A stretch of DNA of 28,734 nucleotides from Flavobacterium psychrophilum (GCA_020720185.1 DYPB01000015.1:3007-31740), one strand, 5' to 3'; positions 8,940-15,797 are shown, counted from the first letter of the stretch. A program made the numbers and translations. Notes: generated by a model from the sequence alone, not told the origin.

Positions 8940-9968
8940 TTACTTAATCAAAATGTTTTTATAATTCGGAATATTTTTTAACGCTATTCCAGTACCTCGA
9001 ACTACAGCTCTCAAAGGGTCTTCGGCAATATATACAGGTAAATCGGTTTTTTTAGAAATTCGTTTGTCTAATCCTCGAAGCATTGACCCACCTCCTGCAA
9101 GATAAATTCCAGTGTTGTAAATATCTGCTGCAAGCTCAGGTGGTGTTTGAGATAGTGTTTCAATAATTGCATCCTCAACTCTTTGTATAGATTTATCTAA
9201 TGCTTTTGCAATTTCTCTATAAGTAACATCTATTTGTTTTGGTTTGCCTGTCAATAAATCTCTTCCTTGCACCGACATATCATCGGGTGGTGTTTCTAAA
9301 TCTTCAATGGCAGCTCCAATTTCTATTTTAATTTTCTCGGCAGTGCTTTCACCAACAAATAGATTGTGTTGAGTTCGCATATAATAAACAATATCGTTTG
9401 TAAAAACATCTCCTGCAATTTTTACTGATTTGTCGCAAACAATACCGCCTAATGCAATTACTGCAATTTCACTGGTTCCACCTCCAATATCAACAATCAT
9501 ATGTCCTTTTGGTTGCATAATATCAATACCAATACCGATTGCAGCCGCCATTGGTTCATGAATCAGATATATTTCCTTACCATTTATTCGTTCGCAACTT
9601 TCTTTTACTGCTCGCATCTCTACCTCTGTAATTCCTGACGGAATACATACAACCATTCGCAAAGCAGGTGTGAAAAATTTTTTCTGTAAGGTTGGAATGC
9701 TCTTGATGAGTAATTTTATCATTTGCTCCGAAGCGTCAAAATCGGCAATAACACCATCTTTTAGAGGTCTGATGGTTTTTATATTCTCGTGCGTTTTTCC
9801 TTGCATCATGCTTGCCTCTCGACCAACGGCTATAATTCTGCCTGTAACTCTATCCCGAGCCACTATCGACGGACTATCTATAACAACTTTATCGTTGTGA
9901 ATTATTAATGTATTTGCGGTTCCAAGATCTATTGCAATATCCTCGGTCATAAAATCAAAAAATCCCAT
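8940..9968 (-). CDS. mreB: Actin-like rod shape-determining protein MreB
   Basis: MreB is the bacterial actin homologue that forms membrane-bound filaments guiding the elongation machinery. The 342-residue protein has the normal length. The actin-fold nucleotide motifs are present: phosphate-1 AIDLGTANT (12-20), phosphate-2 VDIGGGTSE (159-167), the EPMAAAIG segment (138-145) and a C-terminal adenosine motif LAGGGSMLRG. An N-terminal MGFFDFM is suited to membrane attachment. It leads the minus-strand elongation operon and has its own -7 box about 46 bases upstream. The gap and hairpin before mreC would allow more MreB than MreC/D, which fits known stoichiometry but is inference. Confidence 0.97.
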   Translation of the reverse strand: MGFFDFMTEDIAIDLGTANTLIIHNDKVVIDSPSIVARDRVTGRIIAVGREASMMQGKTHENIKTIRPLKDGVIADFDASEQMIKLLIKSIPTLQKKFFTPALRMVVCIPSGITEVEMRAVKESCERINGKEIYLIHEPMAAAIGIGIDIMQPKGHMIVDIGGGTSEIAVIALGGIVCDKSVKIAGDVFTNDIVYYMRTQHNLFVGESTAEKIKIEIGAAIEDLETPPDDMSVQGRDLLTGKPKQIDVTYREIAKALDKSIQRVEDAIIETLSQTPPELAADIYNTGIYLAGGGSMLRGLDKRISKKTDLPVYIAEDPLRAVVRGTGIALKNIPNYKNILIK

Positions 9969-10013
9969 AAGCTTTTTGTAGGGTTTAAAAAATTAAAGTA
10001 TTATTTTAAGTAG

Positions 10014-10021
10014 CAAAGTTA
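10014..10021 (-). promoter_or_regulatory. Candidate -7 box for the mreB operon
   Basis: On the minus strand these bases read TAACTTTG, a match to the Bacteroidota -7 consensus TAnnTTTG, 46 bases before the mreB start codon. No clean TTG was seen at the -33 position. Confidence 0.5.
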
Positions 10022-10254
10022 TAACAATTTTAAGTATTAATTTACATTTTTAAAAAAAATGTAAAAGATGTATTCCTGTTAGATAAATCTTGTTTAAAAG
10101 AAAACACCAAATATCGCTTAATAGAACAGAAATTTTAAACAGAACCCCATTTGTTTTGAAAACAAAATTCTAAATCTGTCAAAAATAAAGAAAGGAGTTA
10201 AAGAACAACTTTATGATCCTAAACAATTAAAACTTAAATTTTTAATTATTTAAC

Positions 10255-10286
10255 TTGAATATTAACATATTTTATTTGTACCTTTG
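10255..10286 (+). promoter_or_regulatory. Promoter of the HU gene
   Basis: TTG (10255-10257) is followed after 21 bases by TACCTTTG (10279-10286), a full match to the Bacteroidota promoter form TTG-N17-23-TAnnTTTG. The leader to the HU ATG would be about 50 bases long and is A-rich, without a Shine-Dalgarno site. Confidence 0.75.
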
Positions 10287-10341
10287 TAGCCCAAAAGATT
10301 GGAACATATAAAATAGAAGTAGAATATTAAAAATTATAACA

Positions 10342-10635
10342 ATGACAAAAGCAGATATCGTATCAAAAATCTCTGAAAAATCAGGTCTTGACAAATCAGA
10401 TGTTCAAGCAACCGTTGAGGCATTAATGGAGGAAGTAAAAAAATCTCTTGAAGAGGGAGATAATGTTTATTTAAGAGGTTTCGGAAGTTTTATTATTAAA
10501 ACTCGTGCAGAAAAAACAGGTAGAAATATTTCTAAAAACACAACAATTAAAATTCCAGCACACAATATTCCAGCGTTTAAACCTTCAAAAACTTTTGTAG
10601 AAGGAGTGAAAACAAAGAACATAGTAAAAAAATAA
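10342..10635 (+). CDS. HU-family DNA-binding protein
   Basis: HU/IHF-family proteins are small dimeric nucleoid proteins that bend and compact DNA. The 97-residue length is typical. The N-terminal helices start MTKADIVSKISEKSGLDKSD, and the DNA-binding beta arm is marked by the signature GFGSFIIKTRAEKTGRN followed by the IPAHNIPAFKPSK segment with the intercalating proline region. It has a strong promoter and is followed after 28 bases by a 30-residue polybasic gene, then a terminator, so the two form a short operon. HU and IHF cannot be told apart from this sequence alone. Confidence 0.96.
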   Translation: MTKADIVSKISEKSGLDKSDVQATVEALMEEVKKSLEEGDNVYLRGFGSFIIKTRAEKTGRNISKNTTIKIPAHNIPAFKPSKTFVEGVKTKNIVKK

Positions 10636-10663
10636 TTTATTAATCATATAAAAACACAAAATT

Positions 10664-10756
10664 ATGCCAAGTGGTAAAAAACGAAAAAGACATAAGGTAG
10701 CTACACACAAACGCAAAAAGAGAGCGAGAGCTAACCGACACAAAAAGAAAAAGTAG
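10664..10756 (+). CDS. 30-residue polybasic protein, possible ribosomal protein
   Basis: An ATG-led frame begins MPSGKKRKRHKVATHKRKK and ends at a TAG inside the following terminator. Of its 30 residues about 20 are Lys, Arg or His, the composition of very small ribosomal proteins or RNA-binding peptides. It sits 28 bases after HU with an A-rich leader like its neighbours. I recall near-identical MPSGKKRKRHK peptides across Bacteroidota, usually unannotated because of their size. A novel ribosomal protein, bL38, was reported in the Flavobacterium johnsoniae ribosome structure; I do not know whether this is it. The gene is well supported by composition, position and terminator; its function is inference. 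Confidence 0.8.
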   Translation: MPSGKKRKRHKVATHKRKKRARANRHKKKK

Positions 10757-10772
10757 TCTAACTACTTTTTTC
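10748..10772 (+). terminator. Rho-independent terminator of the HU operon
   Basis: A perfect 10-bp stem (AAAAAGTAGT / ACTACTTTTT) with a 3-base loop overlaps the last codons and TAG stop of the small basic gene and runs into a T-rich tract (to about 10778). The A-tract/T-tract symmetry could also serve the opposite strand. Confidence 0.7.
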
Positions 10773-10794
10773 TTTTTTAAAGTTCATTGAAATA

Positions 10795-10918
10795 GAGATT
10801 GTTAAATCACAAATAACCAAACAATCTCACCGGGACACAATACCTGTTAAAATATTGTTTAATCCATCCTTGATATGTTGATGATTAGTAGTTTATAATT
10901 GCTGGTTTTACCCAGCAA
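10795..10918 (+). promoter_or_regulatory. Structured leader with three hairpins upstream of RNase G
   Basis: Three hairpins lie in a row in the 208-base gap before the RNase G gene: GAGATTGTT/AACAATCTC (10795-10803 with 10820-10828), ACAATA/TATTGT (10837-10858) and TTGCTGG/CCAGCAA (10899-10918). None has a U-tract. No clear TAnnTTTG box was found in the gap, so where transcription starts is unknown. E. coli RNase E controls its own mRNA through its leader; a similar role here is only a suggestion. Confidence 0.4.
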
Positions 10919-10937
10919 CCTACAACCTACAACCTAC
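10917..10937 (+). repeat. Three tandem AACCTAC heptamers
   Basis: AACCTAC is repeated three times without change, overlapping the 3' arm of the last leader hairpin and ending 9 bases before the first possible RNase G ATG. The open frame that runs through it would translate it as SNLQPTTYNT, which looks non-coding and argues for a start downstream of it. Confidence 0.75.
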
Positions 10938-10964
10938 AACACTATCATGGATAAAAATCAAAAC

Positions 10965-12509
10965 ATGAATAAAGAATTAATCATTAGATCGGATTCTGGA
11001 GTGGTTGATTTTGCCTTATTAAAAGATGGAAAATTAATTGAATTACATAAAGAAAGAGAAACTAGCAATTTTCAGGTAGGCGATATATTTATCGCTAAAA
11101 TACGAAAACCTGTTGCTGGACTCAATGCTGCTTTTGTAAATGTAGGTTATGAAAAAGATGCCTTTTTACATTATCAGGATTTAGGTCCAAATTTAATTTC
11201 TCAATTAAAATTCATAAAACTTGTAACCACAGGTAAATTAAAAGATTACTCTTTAAAAAACTTCCAGTTTGAAAAAGAAATCACAAAAGATGGATCTATT
11301 GCAGATATAATTGTATCAAATCAATCCATTTTAGTACAAGTAATGAAAGAACCTATTTCGACCAAAGGACCAAGGATAACTTCGGATTTATCATTGGCAG
11401 GAAGATTTATCGTTTTAGTGCCTTTCTCTGATCGAGTATCTGTTTCTCAAAAAATAGATCAAACGGGAGAAAAAAATAGACTTAAAAAACTTGTACAATC
11501 CATCAAACCAAAAGGATTTGGCGTCATTATTAGAACTGTTGCCAAAGATAAAAACACCGCCGAAATAGAAAAAGATCTGCAGAATCTTATCGGAAGATGG
11601 ACTGCAATGTGCAAAAAAATTCCAACAGCTCATCATCCATCTAAAGTGTTAGGTGAACTAAATAGAGCCTCCTCAATACTCCGAGATGTATTTAACGAAA
11701 GTTTTACGAGTGTTCAAATTGACGATGAGGAATTGTACAATCAAACGAAAGACTATTTACAAGAAATAGCACCATCAAAACAATCGATAGTTAAACATTA
11801 TAATTCAAAAGATACACCGATTTTTGAAAAATATAATATCGAAAGACAAATAAAGACATCATTCGGGAGAACCGTAACGATGCAAAAGGGAGCCTACCTA
11901 ATAGTAGAACACACAGAGGCACTGCATGTTATAGATGTTAACAGCGGTAACCGTTCCAACAAATCTAGTAATCAAGAAGAAACCGCAATGGAGGTTAATA
12001 TGATTGCTGCAGCCGAAATTGCAAGACAATTAAGACTGCGAGATATGGGCGGCATAATTGTGATAGACTTTATAGATCTTGGCAATCCCAAAAACAGACA
12101 AACATTGTTCGATTTTTTAAGAGAAGAAATGAGCGATGATAAAGCAAAGCATAAAATTTTGCCTCCAAGTAAATTTGGAATAGTGCAAATTACTCGTCAA
12201 AGAGTAAGACCAGAGGTAAATATAAATACCAAAGAAGAGGACCCAAATAATAGCAATCAAGAAATTGAAGCACCAATATTGGTTATTGAAAGAATTGCTT
12301 TGGATTTAGAAAGGGTATTAAAAACCCATAAAAGAGTGATACTAAATGTACATCCATTTGTAGCAGCTTATTTAAGCAAAGGGTTTCCATCTATTCGAAC
12401 AAAATGGTTTTTTGAACATAAAAAATGGATAAAAATAATACCAAGAGATGTATATAAATATCTTGAATATCATTTTTTTGATGCCGATGGTAAAAAAATA
12501 AAAGTTTAA
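10965..12509 (+). CDS. rng: Ribonuclease G/E family endoribonuclease
   Basis: RNase G/E cuts single-stranded RNA and takes part in rRNA maturation and mRNA decay. With the chosen start MNKELIIRSDSG the protein has 514 residues, the size of RNase G. An S1-like RNA-binding domain covers about 30-120 (VGDIFIAKIRKPVAGLNAAFVNVG). The catalytic DNase I-like part has HVIDVNSGNRSNK (D324) and VIDFIDLGNP (D368/D371), the metal-binding aspartates of the family. An in-frame ATG at 10947 would add six residues; frames further upstream run through the heptamer repeat. The CPxC zinc-link motif of E. coli RNase E/G is absent, replaced by a charged NTKEEDPNNSNQE stretch. A terminator follows 5 bases after the stop. 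Confidence 0.94.
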   Translation: MNKELIIRSDSGVVDFALLKDGKLIELHKERETSNFQVGDIFIAKIRKPVAGLNAAFVNVGYEKDAFLHYQDLGPNLISQLKFIKLVTTGKLKDYSLKNFQFEKEITKDGSIADIIVSNQSILVQVMKEPISTKGPRITSDLSLAGRFIVLVPFSDRVSVSQKIDQTGEKNRLKKLVQSIKPKGFGVIIRTVAKDKNTAEIEKDLQNLIGRWTAMCKKIPTAHHPSKVLGELNRASSILRDVFNESFTSVQIDDEELYNQTKDYLQEIAPSKQSIVKHYNSKDTPIFEKYNIERQIKTSFGRTVTMQKGAYLIVEHTEALHVIDVNSGNRSNKSSNQEETAMEVNMIAAAEIARQLRLRDMGGIIVIDFIDLGNPKNRQTLFDFLREEMSDDKAKHKILPPSKFGIVQITRQRVRPEVNINTKEEDPNNSNQEIEAPILVIERIALDLERVLKTHKRVILNVHPFVAAYLSKGFPSIRTKWFFEHKKWIKIIPRDVYKYLEYHFFDADGKKIKV

Positions 12510-12513
12510 AAAT

Positions 12514-12552
12514 AAAACCGTTAGTCTTTAAAATTAGACTAACGGTTTTTTA
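12514..12552 (+). terminator. Rho-independent terminator of rng
   Basis: A perfect 14-bp stem (AAAACCGTTAGTCT / AGACTAACGGTTTT) with an 8-base loop is followed by a run of T. It begins 5 bases after the rng stop, and the flanking A-tract may make it bidirectional. Confidence 0.92.
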
Positions 12553-12744
12553 TTTAAAAAAATCATCGTTTGTTGTAATAATTTCACAAAAATATTGTTA
12601 TTGTAATAATAAAAAACTTACAAACAAAAAGTTTAATGAAGAGATTTGTTAAGAAAAAAACAATTTTTTAACATTTTTTATCCTCTACAAATAATTTTAT
12701 TGCAATAAATGTAAAAAAAATTTTTTTTATTTGAAACAAAAAAT

Positions 12745-12752
12745 TAAATTTG
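12745..12752 (+). promoter_or_regulatory. Candidate -7 box for the exbB-tonB operon
   Basis: TAAATTTG matches TAnnTTTG and lies 80 bases before the exbB start. The expected -33 TTG is not seen (that stretch is poly-A/poly-T), so the assignment rests on the -7 match and position. Confidence 0.45.
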
Positions 12753-12780
12753 TCCCCACAACAAGTTTAATCAAGAAAAA

Positions 12781-12812
12781 CTAAAATTATTAAAAACTAA
12801 AATTATTAAAAA
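12781..12812 (+). repeat. Tandem 16-bp repeat in the exbB leader
   Basis: CTAAAATTATTAAAAA occurs twice in perfect tandem and then degenerates, ending 20 bases before the exbB ATG. It makes the leader purely A/T rich and unstructured, a setting that favours translation in Bacteroidota, which do not rely on Shine-Dalgarno pairing. Confidence 0.8.
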
Positions 12813-12832
12813 CTATTAAAATTTAAAAAAAA

Positions 12833-13645
12833 ATGGCAAACGCTAAAAAAGACAACGGGTCAAACGGAAGTGGAATTATGACATCATTAATCATCGTAGG
12901 GTGTCTAATTGTAGGAACATTAGTGTGGAAATTCCTAATGGGAGCAGCAGCAAACTTTGAGGGAGGCGATCCAGAAAAAGGACATCCATTGAACACATTA
13001 GGGATGGTTTATAAAGGAGGATTCATTGTACCTGTATTATTAGGAATGTTATTAATGGTTATTGTATTCTCAATCGAAAGATTTATGGTAATCTCAAAAG
13101 CAGCAGGAAAAGGAAATATTGATGGGTTTATGAGAAAAGTGCAAAACAACATCTCAAACGGAAATATTGAAGCAGCAGTTGAGGATTGTGATAAACAACA
13201 AGGTTCAGTAGCAAATGCTATCAAATCAGCCTTATTGAAATATCAAGATGTGAAAAAAGAAGGATTAGACAGCGAAAAAGCGGCTGAAACCATTCATAAA
13301 GAAATTGAAGAAGCTACTTCATTGGAAATGCCAATGTTAGAAAAACACATGACTATCATCTCAACAATGGTATCATTAGGAACATTAGGAGGATTATTAG
13401 GAACTGTATCTGGTATGATTAAAGCGTTTGGTGCATTAGCAAGTGCAGGAACTCCTGACCAAGCAGCTCTTGCAACAGGTATCTCTGAAGCTTTGATTAA
13501 CACAGCAACAGGTATCTCAACATCAGCATTAGCAATCGTTATGTACAATTTCTTTACATCAAAAATAGATACATTAACCTACTCAATAGACGAAGCAGGA
13601 AATGCAATAGTAAATACTTACAGAAGATTTAGAAGTTCAAAATAA
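12833..13645 (+). CDS. exbB: MotA/TolQ/ExbB proton channel family protein (ExbB)
   Basis: ExbB forms the pentameric stator of the inner-membrane motor that uses proton flow to energise TonB. The 270-residue protein has four hydrophobic segments (about 16-38, 63-82, 174-197, 222-242), one more at the N-terminus than the three of E. coli ExbB. The last two helices carry the conserved channel sequence STMVSLGTLGGLLGTVSGMI and the small-residue helix NTATGISTSALAIVMYN. The cytoplasmic region between helices is helical and charged, as in the family. It leads the operon exbB-exbD-exbD-tonB. The start follows an A-only leader with no Shine-Dalgarno site, usual for this phylum. A long hairpin follows the gene. 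Confidence 0.94.
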   Translation: MANAKKDNGSNGSGIMTSLIIVGCLIVGTLVWKFLMGAAANFEGGDPEKGHPLNTLGMVYKGGFIVPVLLGMLLMVIVFSIERFMVISKAAGKGNIDGFMRKVQNNISNGNIEAAVEDCDKQQGSVANAIKSALLKYQDVKKEGLDSEKAAETIHKEIEEATSLEMPMLEKHMTIISTMVSLGTLGGLLGTVSGMIKAFGALASAGTPDQAALATGISEALINTATGISTSALAIVMYNFFTSKIDTLTYSIDEAGNAIVNTYRRFRSSK

Positions 13646-13662
13646 TAATTTAATTTAAAAAA

Positions 13663-13720
13663 TTAGAAGTTTAAAGATTGAAAAAATTATTAAATAACGA
13701 TTCAATCTTTAAATTTTTAA
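13663..13720 (+). promoter_or_regulatory. Long hairpin between exbB and exbD
   Basis: A 13-bp perfect stem (TTTAAAGATTGAA / TTCAATCTTTAAA, 18-base loop) extends outward to about 20 bp with two G-U pairs. It lies in the 103-base gap between exbB and the first exbD, the only large gap within the motor genes. The downstream arm ends in TTTTT, so it may act as a partial terminator or as a 3'-end stabiliser giving more ExbB than ExbD. Confidence 0.55.
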
Positions 13721-13748
13721 ATACTTAAATTTTTAAATAAAAAACAAA

Positions 13749-14375
13749 ATGGCTAAAGTAAAAATGTCCAAAAATGCCAGTTCTATCGACATGACTGCCA
13801 TGTGTGATGTAGCTTTCCTTTTACTAACTTTCTTTATCTTAACAGCAACTGCTAAAACACCAGAAGCATTGCCCGTACAAACACCAAACTCAACCGTGCA
13901 AACAAAATTGCCTGATACCGATTTGGCAACAATAACATTAGGCACAGTTGAAGGAAAAGACCAAGTGTTTTTTGGAGTGTTAGGTAAACAAATTAGAATT
14001 CGTACATTAGAATTAATGGGAGAAAAATATAGTACCTCATTTACAGACGAAGAAAAAGATGAATTTTCAAGAATTGAATCATTCGGAACACCCGTTGAAG
14101 GTTTAAAGCAATTAATTGCAATGAAAAATGAAGACCGAAACAAAAAAGGTGTGCAACCAGGAATTCCAAAAGATTCTCTTGATAACCAACTAAAAGAGTG
14201 GATTTTTAATGCTCGAATTGCAACAAACGAAGTCGATGGAAAACTATTAGCAGTTGCAATAAAAGGAGATGCACAACAACAATATCCAACAATTAAAAAA
14301 ATTATGGATATCTTACAAGACCAACAAATTAATAATTTTAATTTGGTAACTGGTTTAAGAGGAAAAGATTTTTAA
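13749..14375 (+). CDS. exbD: Biopolymer transporter ExbD, first paralogue
   Basis: ExbD is the rotor-like partner of ExbB; its single membrane helix carries the proton-accepting aspartate. The 208-residue protein has a basic N-terminus, then SSIDMTAMCDVAFLLLTFF with the key D20 at the start of the only membrane helix. The periplasmic domain follows. It is clearly longer than E. coli ExbD (141 residues): an extra charged region at about 75-145 interrupts the domain, while the C-terminal part (AIKGDAQQQYPTIKKIMDIL) keeps the normal fold. It is followed 19 bases later by a second exbD. Two different ExbD subunits suggest a heteromeric motor. Confidence 0.93.
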   Translation: MAKVKMSKNASSIDMTAMCDVAFLLLTFFILTATAKTPEALPVQTPNSTVQTKLPDTDLATITLGTVEGKDQVFFGVLGKQIRIRTLELMGEKYSTSFTDEEKDEFSRIESFGTPVEGLKQLIAMKNEDRNKKGVQPGIPKDSLDNQLKEWIFNARIATNEVDGKLLAVAIKGDAQQQYPTIKKIMDILQDQQINNFNLVTGLRGKDF

Positions 14376-14394
14376 TTTATAAAAAAAGAAAAAA

Positions 14395-14967
14395 ATGGCT
14401 GAATTAAATACTGGCGGAGATGGTGGTGGAAAAGGCGGAAAAGTAAGAAGTAAAAAACAAAACTCAAAAGTAGATTTAACAGCAATGGTAGATTTAGCTT
14501 TTCTTTTGATTACTTTTTTTATGCTAACAACCTCTTTGTCTAAACCACAATCAATGGACTTGGCATTACCTTCAAAGGAAGAGCCTGAAGTAAAAACCGC
14601 ACCAGTTAAGGTAGATGAAAATAGAACAGTAACCATATTAATTGGTGAAAACAATATTTTGAAAGTCTTTAAAGGATTTTCAACGACTCCTTTAGCAGGA
14701 CCTAAAACCTATGTTTACGGAAAAAAAGGGATAAGAGTAGAACTGCTAAAACAAAAAGCAGAAATAAAAGACTATTGCACAAATACATTGGGCAAACCAG
14801 ATCAAGGCATGATTGTAATTATCAAACCAACCATAAAATCAAATTATAAAAATTTAGTAGATATTTTGGATGAAATGGCAATAGTAGATGTTCCTTCTTA
14901 TGCAATCGTTAATGAATTTGACGAAACAGAGAAAAAAATGTTAGCAGAAGCAGCACAACCAAAATAA
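14395..14967 (+). CDS. Biopolymer transporter ExbD, second paralogue
   Basis: This is a second ExbD subunit of the TonB motor, 190 residues long. A glycine-rich cytoplasmic N-terminus (GGDGGGKGGK, residues 7-16) precedes KVDLTAMVDLAFLLITFF, where D33 is the proton-carrying aspartate. The periplasmic domain ends with a VDILDEMAIVDVPSYAIV segment typical of the family. It keeps every expected feature of a working subunit, so it is not a decaying copy. It differs strongly from the first paralogue outside the helix. The gene lies between exbD and tonB with short gaps (19 and 36 bases), so all are probably cotranscribed. Confidence 0.92.
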   Translation: MAELNTGGDGGGKGGKVRSKKQNSKVDLTAMVDLAFLLITFFMLTTSLSKPQSMDLALPSKEEPEVKTAPVKVDENRTVTILIGENNILKVFKGFSTTPLAGPKTYVYGKKGIRVELLKQKAEIKDYCTNTLGKPDQGMIVIIKPTIKSNYKNLVDILDEMAIVDVPSYAIVNEFDETEKKMLAEAAQPK

Positions 14968-15003
14968 AAATTGGTTTGCATTAACTTATAAAGTAATATA
15001 AAT

Positions 15004-15795
15004 ATGAAATTAGACTTATTTAAAAAACAATGGCTCGACATGGTTTTTGAAGGCAAAAACAAAAGCTATGGAGCTTATGATTTGCGTAAAAAAAGTCCAA
15101 AAATGACCGCAATGGCATTATTTGCTGGTGCAGCACTTTTTGCGTTAGCTATTGCTGCTCCTGTAATTATTGGTAGCATATTAGATGGTTCTGGAGACGA
15201 TGACACCTCTATGGACAAAAAAATTGTAACTATAAAATTACCTCCAAAAGAAAAGAAAGAGGAGATTATTGAAAAACCGAAACCACCACCACCACCAGTT
15301 GATCAGGTGAAGTTTGTAAAACCAGAAATTGCAAAAGCAGACGAGGTTACAGAAGAACCACCAAAAATCAAAGAGCTAGATGAGAAAATAACTGGTGATA
15401 AAGATTTAAAGGGTCAAGAAGATGCTCCAATTATTATTGAAAAACCAAGCGATGGAGATGTAGTTCAAGAGGATACTAACCTATACAACTCTGCTGGAGT
15501 AGAGGTTAGTCCAGAGTTTCCAGGTGGTATAAATAAATGGTATAAATATGTAGGGTCTAATTTTAAATCCCCAGAAGATGAAGATTTTGGAGGCGGAAAA
15601 GTTATGGTGCAATTTGTTGTAGAGAAAGACGGTTCATTAACTGACATTAAAGTTTTAAGAGATGTTGGGTATGGTACAAAAGAAGAAGCAATTAGGCTTT
15701 TTAATCGTTCACCACGCTGGACACCAGCAGAACAAAATGGCAAAAAAGTTCGTTGTACTTATGTACAAACAATTACACTTCAAGCAGCAGAATAA
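15004..15795 (+). CDS. tonB: Energy transducer TonB
   Basis: TonB spans the periplasm and passes motor energy to outer-membrane receptors. The 263-residue protein starts with a cytoplasmic NKSYGAYDLRKKS motif (19-31), seen in many Bacteroidota TonB proteins, then one membrane helix (about 35-60). A proline/lysine-rich spacer (EKPKPPPPP around 90-98, then an acidic Glu/Pro region) precedes the C-terminal TonB domain (about 165-263), with FPGGINKWYKYV, VQFVVEKDGSLTDIKVLRD and RSPRWTPAEQNGKKV. These are standard TonB_C signatures. It follows the two exbD genes in the same direction, and a 73-residue membrane-protein gene starts 2 bases after its stop, so coupling is likely. Confidence 0.95.
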   Translation: MKLDLFKKQWLDMVFEGKNKSYGAYDLRKKSPKMTAMALFAGAALFALAIAAPVIIGSILDGSGDDDTSMDKKIVTIKLPPKEKKEEIIEKPKPPPPPVDQVKFVKPEIAKADEVTEEPPKIKELDEKITGDKDLKGQEDAPIIIEKPSDGDVVQEDTNLYNSAGVEVSPEFPGGINKWYKYVGSNFKSPEDEDFGGGKVMVQFVVEKDGSLTDIKVLRDVGYGTKEEAIRLFNRSPRWTPAEQNGKKVRCTYVQTITLQAAE

Positions 15796-15797
15796 TA

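Larger units (their letters stand above)
9969..10341. other. Divergent intergenic region between mreB and HU
   Basis: This 373-base gap separates two divergent transcription units. It holds the mreB -7 box (10014-10021, minus) and the HU promoter (10255-10286, plus). Between them about 230 bases have no assigned role apart from an odd palindrome, TTTGTTTT-G-AAAACAAA at 10150-10166, which could be an operator. No convincing ORF was found; ATG-led frames here stop within a few codons. Confidence 0.6.
12510..12832 (+). other. Intergenic region between rng and exbB
   Basis: This 323-base gap contains the rng terminator (12514-12552), an A/T-homopolymer-rich stretch with no ORF, a candidate -7 box (12745-12752) and a tandem 16-bp repeat (12781-12812) just before the exbB ATG. 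A weak GTTAA.../...TTAAC dyad lies near 12649-12673. Nothing else was recognised. Confidence 0.6.

Noticed and set aside
10213..10230. Five-codon ATG frame after GGAG in the mreB/HU gap, considered as a leader peptide
   Set aside because: It is too short, the spacing to GGAG is too long, and it lies upstream of the HU promoter.
10917..10937. Tandem AACCTAC heptamers considered as a CRISPR-like array
   Set aside because: The units are contiguous with no spacers and are only 7 bp long.
10899..10964. Longer RNase G N-terminus starting at 10899
   Set aside because: It would translate a hairpin arm and the heptamer repeat; the family's N-terminus begins at MNKELIIR.
13733..14143. 136-codon open frame on the minus strand opposite the first exbD
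   Set aside because: It lies inside a well-supported gene, has no recognisable domain and no promoter; it is a by-product of the plus-strand codon pattern.
14355..14654. 99-codon minus-strand frame opposite the second exbD
   Set aside because: Same reason: it mirrors a clear ExbD gene, and its Pro/Ser-rich sequence is the reverse reading of a Gly/Lys-rich region.
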